Below, one piece after another: positions 63,569 to 64,000 of a DNA stretch of 64,000 bases. Where the stretch lies: the NCBI RefSeq assembly GCF_014635545.1, contig NZ_BMDA01000001.1, positions 1,132,739-1,196,738 of the forward strand, in the 5' to 3' direction. Origin of the DNA: Acinetobacter courvalinii. GTDB taxonomy: Bacteria; Pseudomonadota; Gammaproteobacteria; Pseudomonadales; Moraxellaceae. A program made the position numbers and the translations under genes. The number at the start of each line of letters is the position of its first letter. Within the stretch, counting starts at the first letter, position 1. The notes under the pieces are model-generated. The model was not told the origin of the DNA, did no database searches, and worked only from the letters and a program-made list of their open reading frames with translations.

Positions 63569-64000
63569 ATGCTTTTCATAAAAACAATTCAGCTTTCAAA
63601 AAAGAAGTTTATTCAAAATCGGATAGTCTTGCTGTTTGATACCACTACCACTTCGCCATGTCTTTATCCGCTACTCTATTCCTTAACTGCTTTAAGATTT
63701 CAAAGTTTTGCTACGCAACAATCTGATATGCTCGCAATAAAGCTTTGGTATGAATTCTGGTTTTTAAAATATTCAACTTTGTTCTGTGAGTCATTTTTTT
63801 CTTCTGGATACACTCCTGAAGTCTATGTGTATGAAATAGATAATTTTATTGTTTTTCTAGAAAATAATAAAAAATTAGAAATGAATTTGATTCGACTTAG
63901 ATCAAATACTGATGTCAACTATAAGACTATTACACAACGTCTGAGGTCTGTAATTAAGTTCTTTGTTTTTCTCTTAGATGAGTATTGGAATATTAGAAAT
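63569..64000 (+). CDS. Partial open frame at the window edge, possible site-specific recombinase N-terminus
   Basis: An ATG at 63569 opens a frame of 144 codons that runs off the window. A stop lies 30 bases upstream. The protein begins MLFIKTIQLSKKKF and has the pattern LYSLTALRFQSFATQQSDML, then a helical stretch resembling the N-terminal core-binding domain of tyrosine recombinases (VYVYEIDNFIVFLENNKK, TITQRLRSVIKFFVFLLDEY). The base composition is AT-rich relative to its neighbours. No catalytic residues lie in the window, so the assignment is tentative. The Shine-Dalgarno is weak. Confidence 0.5.
   Translation, partial: MLFIKTIQLSKKKFIQNRIVLLFDTTTTSPCLYPLLYSLTALRFQSFATQQSDMLAIKLWYEFWFLKYSTLFCESFFSSGYTPEVYVYEIDNFIVFLENNKKLEMNLIRLRSNTDVNYKTITQRLRSVIKFFVFLLDEYWNIRN

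Overview
The window reads as chromosomal DNA of an Acinetobacter-type gammaproteobacterium. Reasons: an AT-rich base composition (around 40% G+C by eye), an OsmC-YcaO fusion, a hemO/hemophilin heme-acquisition locus of the kind described in A. baumannii, BenE- and AAHS-type aromatic transporters, a BLUF photoreceptor and many oxidoreductases. I see no rRNA, tRNA, CRISPR array or insertion sequence. The species is not assigned.

Layout. 1-2.8 kb: a broken AHSA1/SRPBCC gene with its ArsR regulator and two matching operators, then a divergent EamA exporter and LysR regulator. 3.0-8.7 kb: OsmC-YcaO, then a copper module (copper chaperone, cueR, copA) with two CueR-type promoters. 8.9-14.9 kb: a Baeyer-Villiger-type monooxygenase/SDR operon with a divergent AraC regulator, a LuxR-type regulator and an amidase. 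15-17.7 kb: an M28 lipoprotein peptidase, DUF3817 and a nitronate monooxygenase.

17.7-27.4 kb is the most interesting region. A MerR-family gene sits among six promoters that all carry the same dyad (TTAAAG-N4-CTTTAA) inside a 19-bp -35/-10 spacer. Together they would control a three-gene operon (acetoacetate-decarboxylase-like, saccharopine-dehydrogenase-like, quinone oxidoreductase), an alpha/beta hydrolase, an Old Yellow Enzyme, an exported acetoacetate-decarboxylase paralogue, an exported DJ-1/PfpI protein and a cytosolic DJ-1/PfpI protein. This looks like an electrophile or carbonyl-stress regulon with paired cytosolic and exported enzymes. The operator resembles that of Bacillus AdhR, but the regulator lacks the AdhR cysteine position.

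27.4-39.6 kb: a heme-uptake locus with Fur boxes, consisting of a TonB receptor, ECF sigma factor, FecR-type anti-sigma factor, STN-domain receptor (HphR-like), secreted hemophilin (HphA-like), Slam outer-membrane translocator, TonB, heme oxygenase and a YbaN-family protein. A frameshifted membrane-protein gene follows. 40.3-45.6 kb: an AAHS-type MFS transporter, a HAD phosphatase, an XRE-cupin regulator divergent from BenE, and a lipid A-type acyltransferase. 46.2-49.2 kb: a tightly coupled four-gene operon (acyl-CoA-dehydrogenase-like, PIG-L deacetylase, NodS-like methyltransferase, family-2 glycosyltransferase) whose product is unknown. 49.4-57.9 kb: BLUF protein, small membrane protein, SRAP protein, GltS, zinc alcohol dehydrogenase, an SDR with a degenerate active site, a YddG-like exporter and D-serine dehydratase. 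58.4-63.3 kb: two TonB-dependent receptors flanking a short Fur-like regulator that has lost the usual metal-binding motifs. The window ends inside an open frame that may be the start of a site-specific recombinase.
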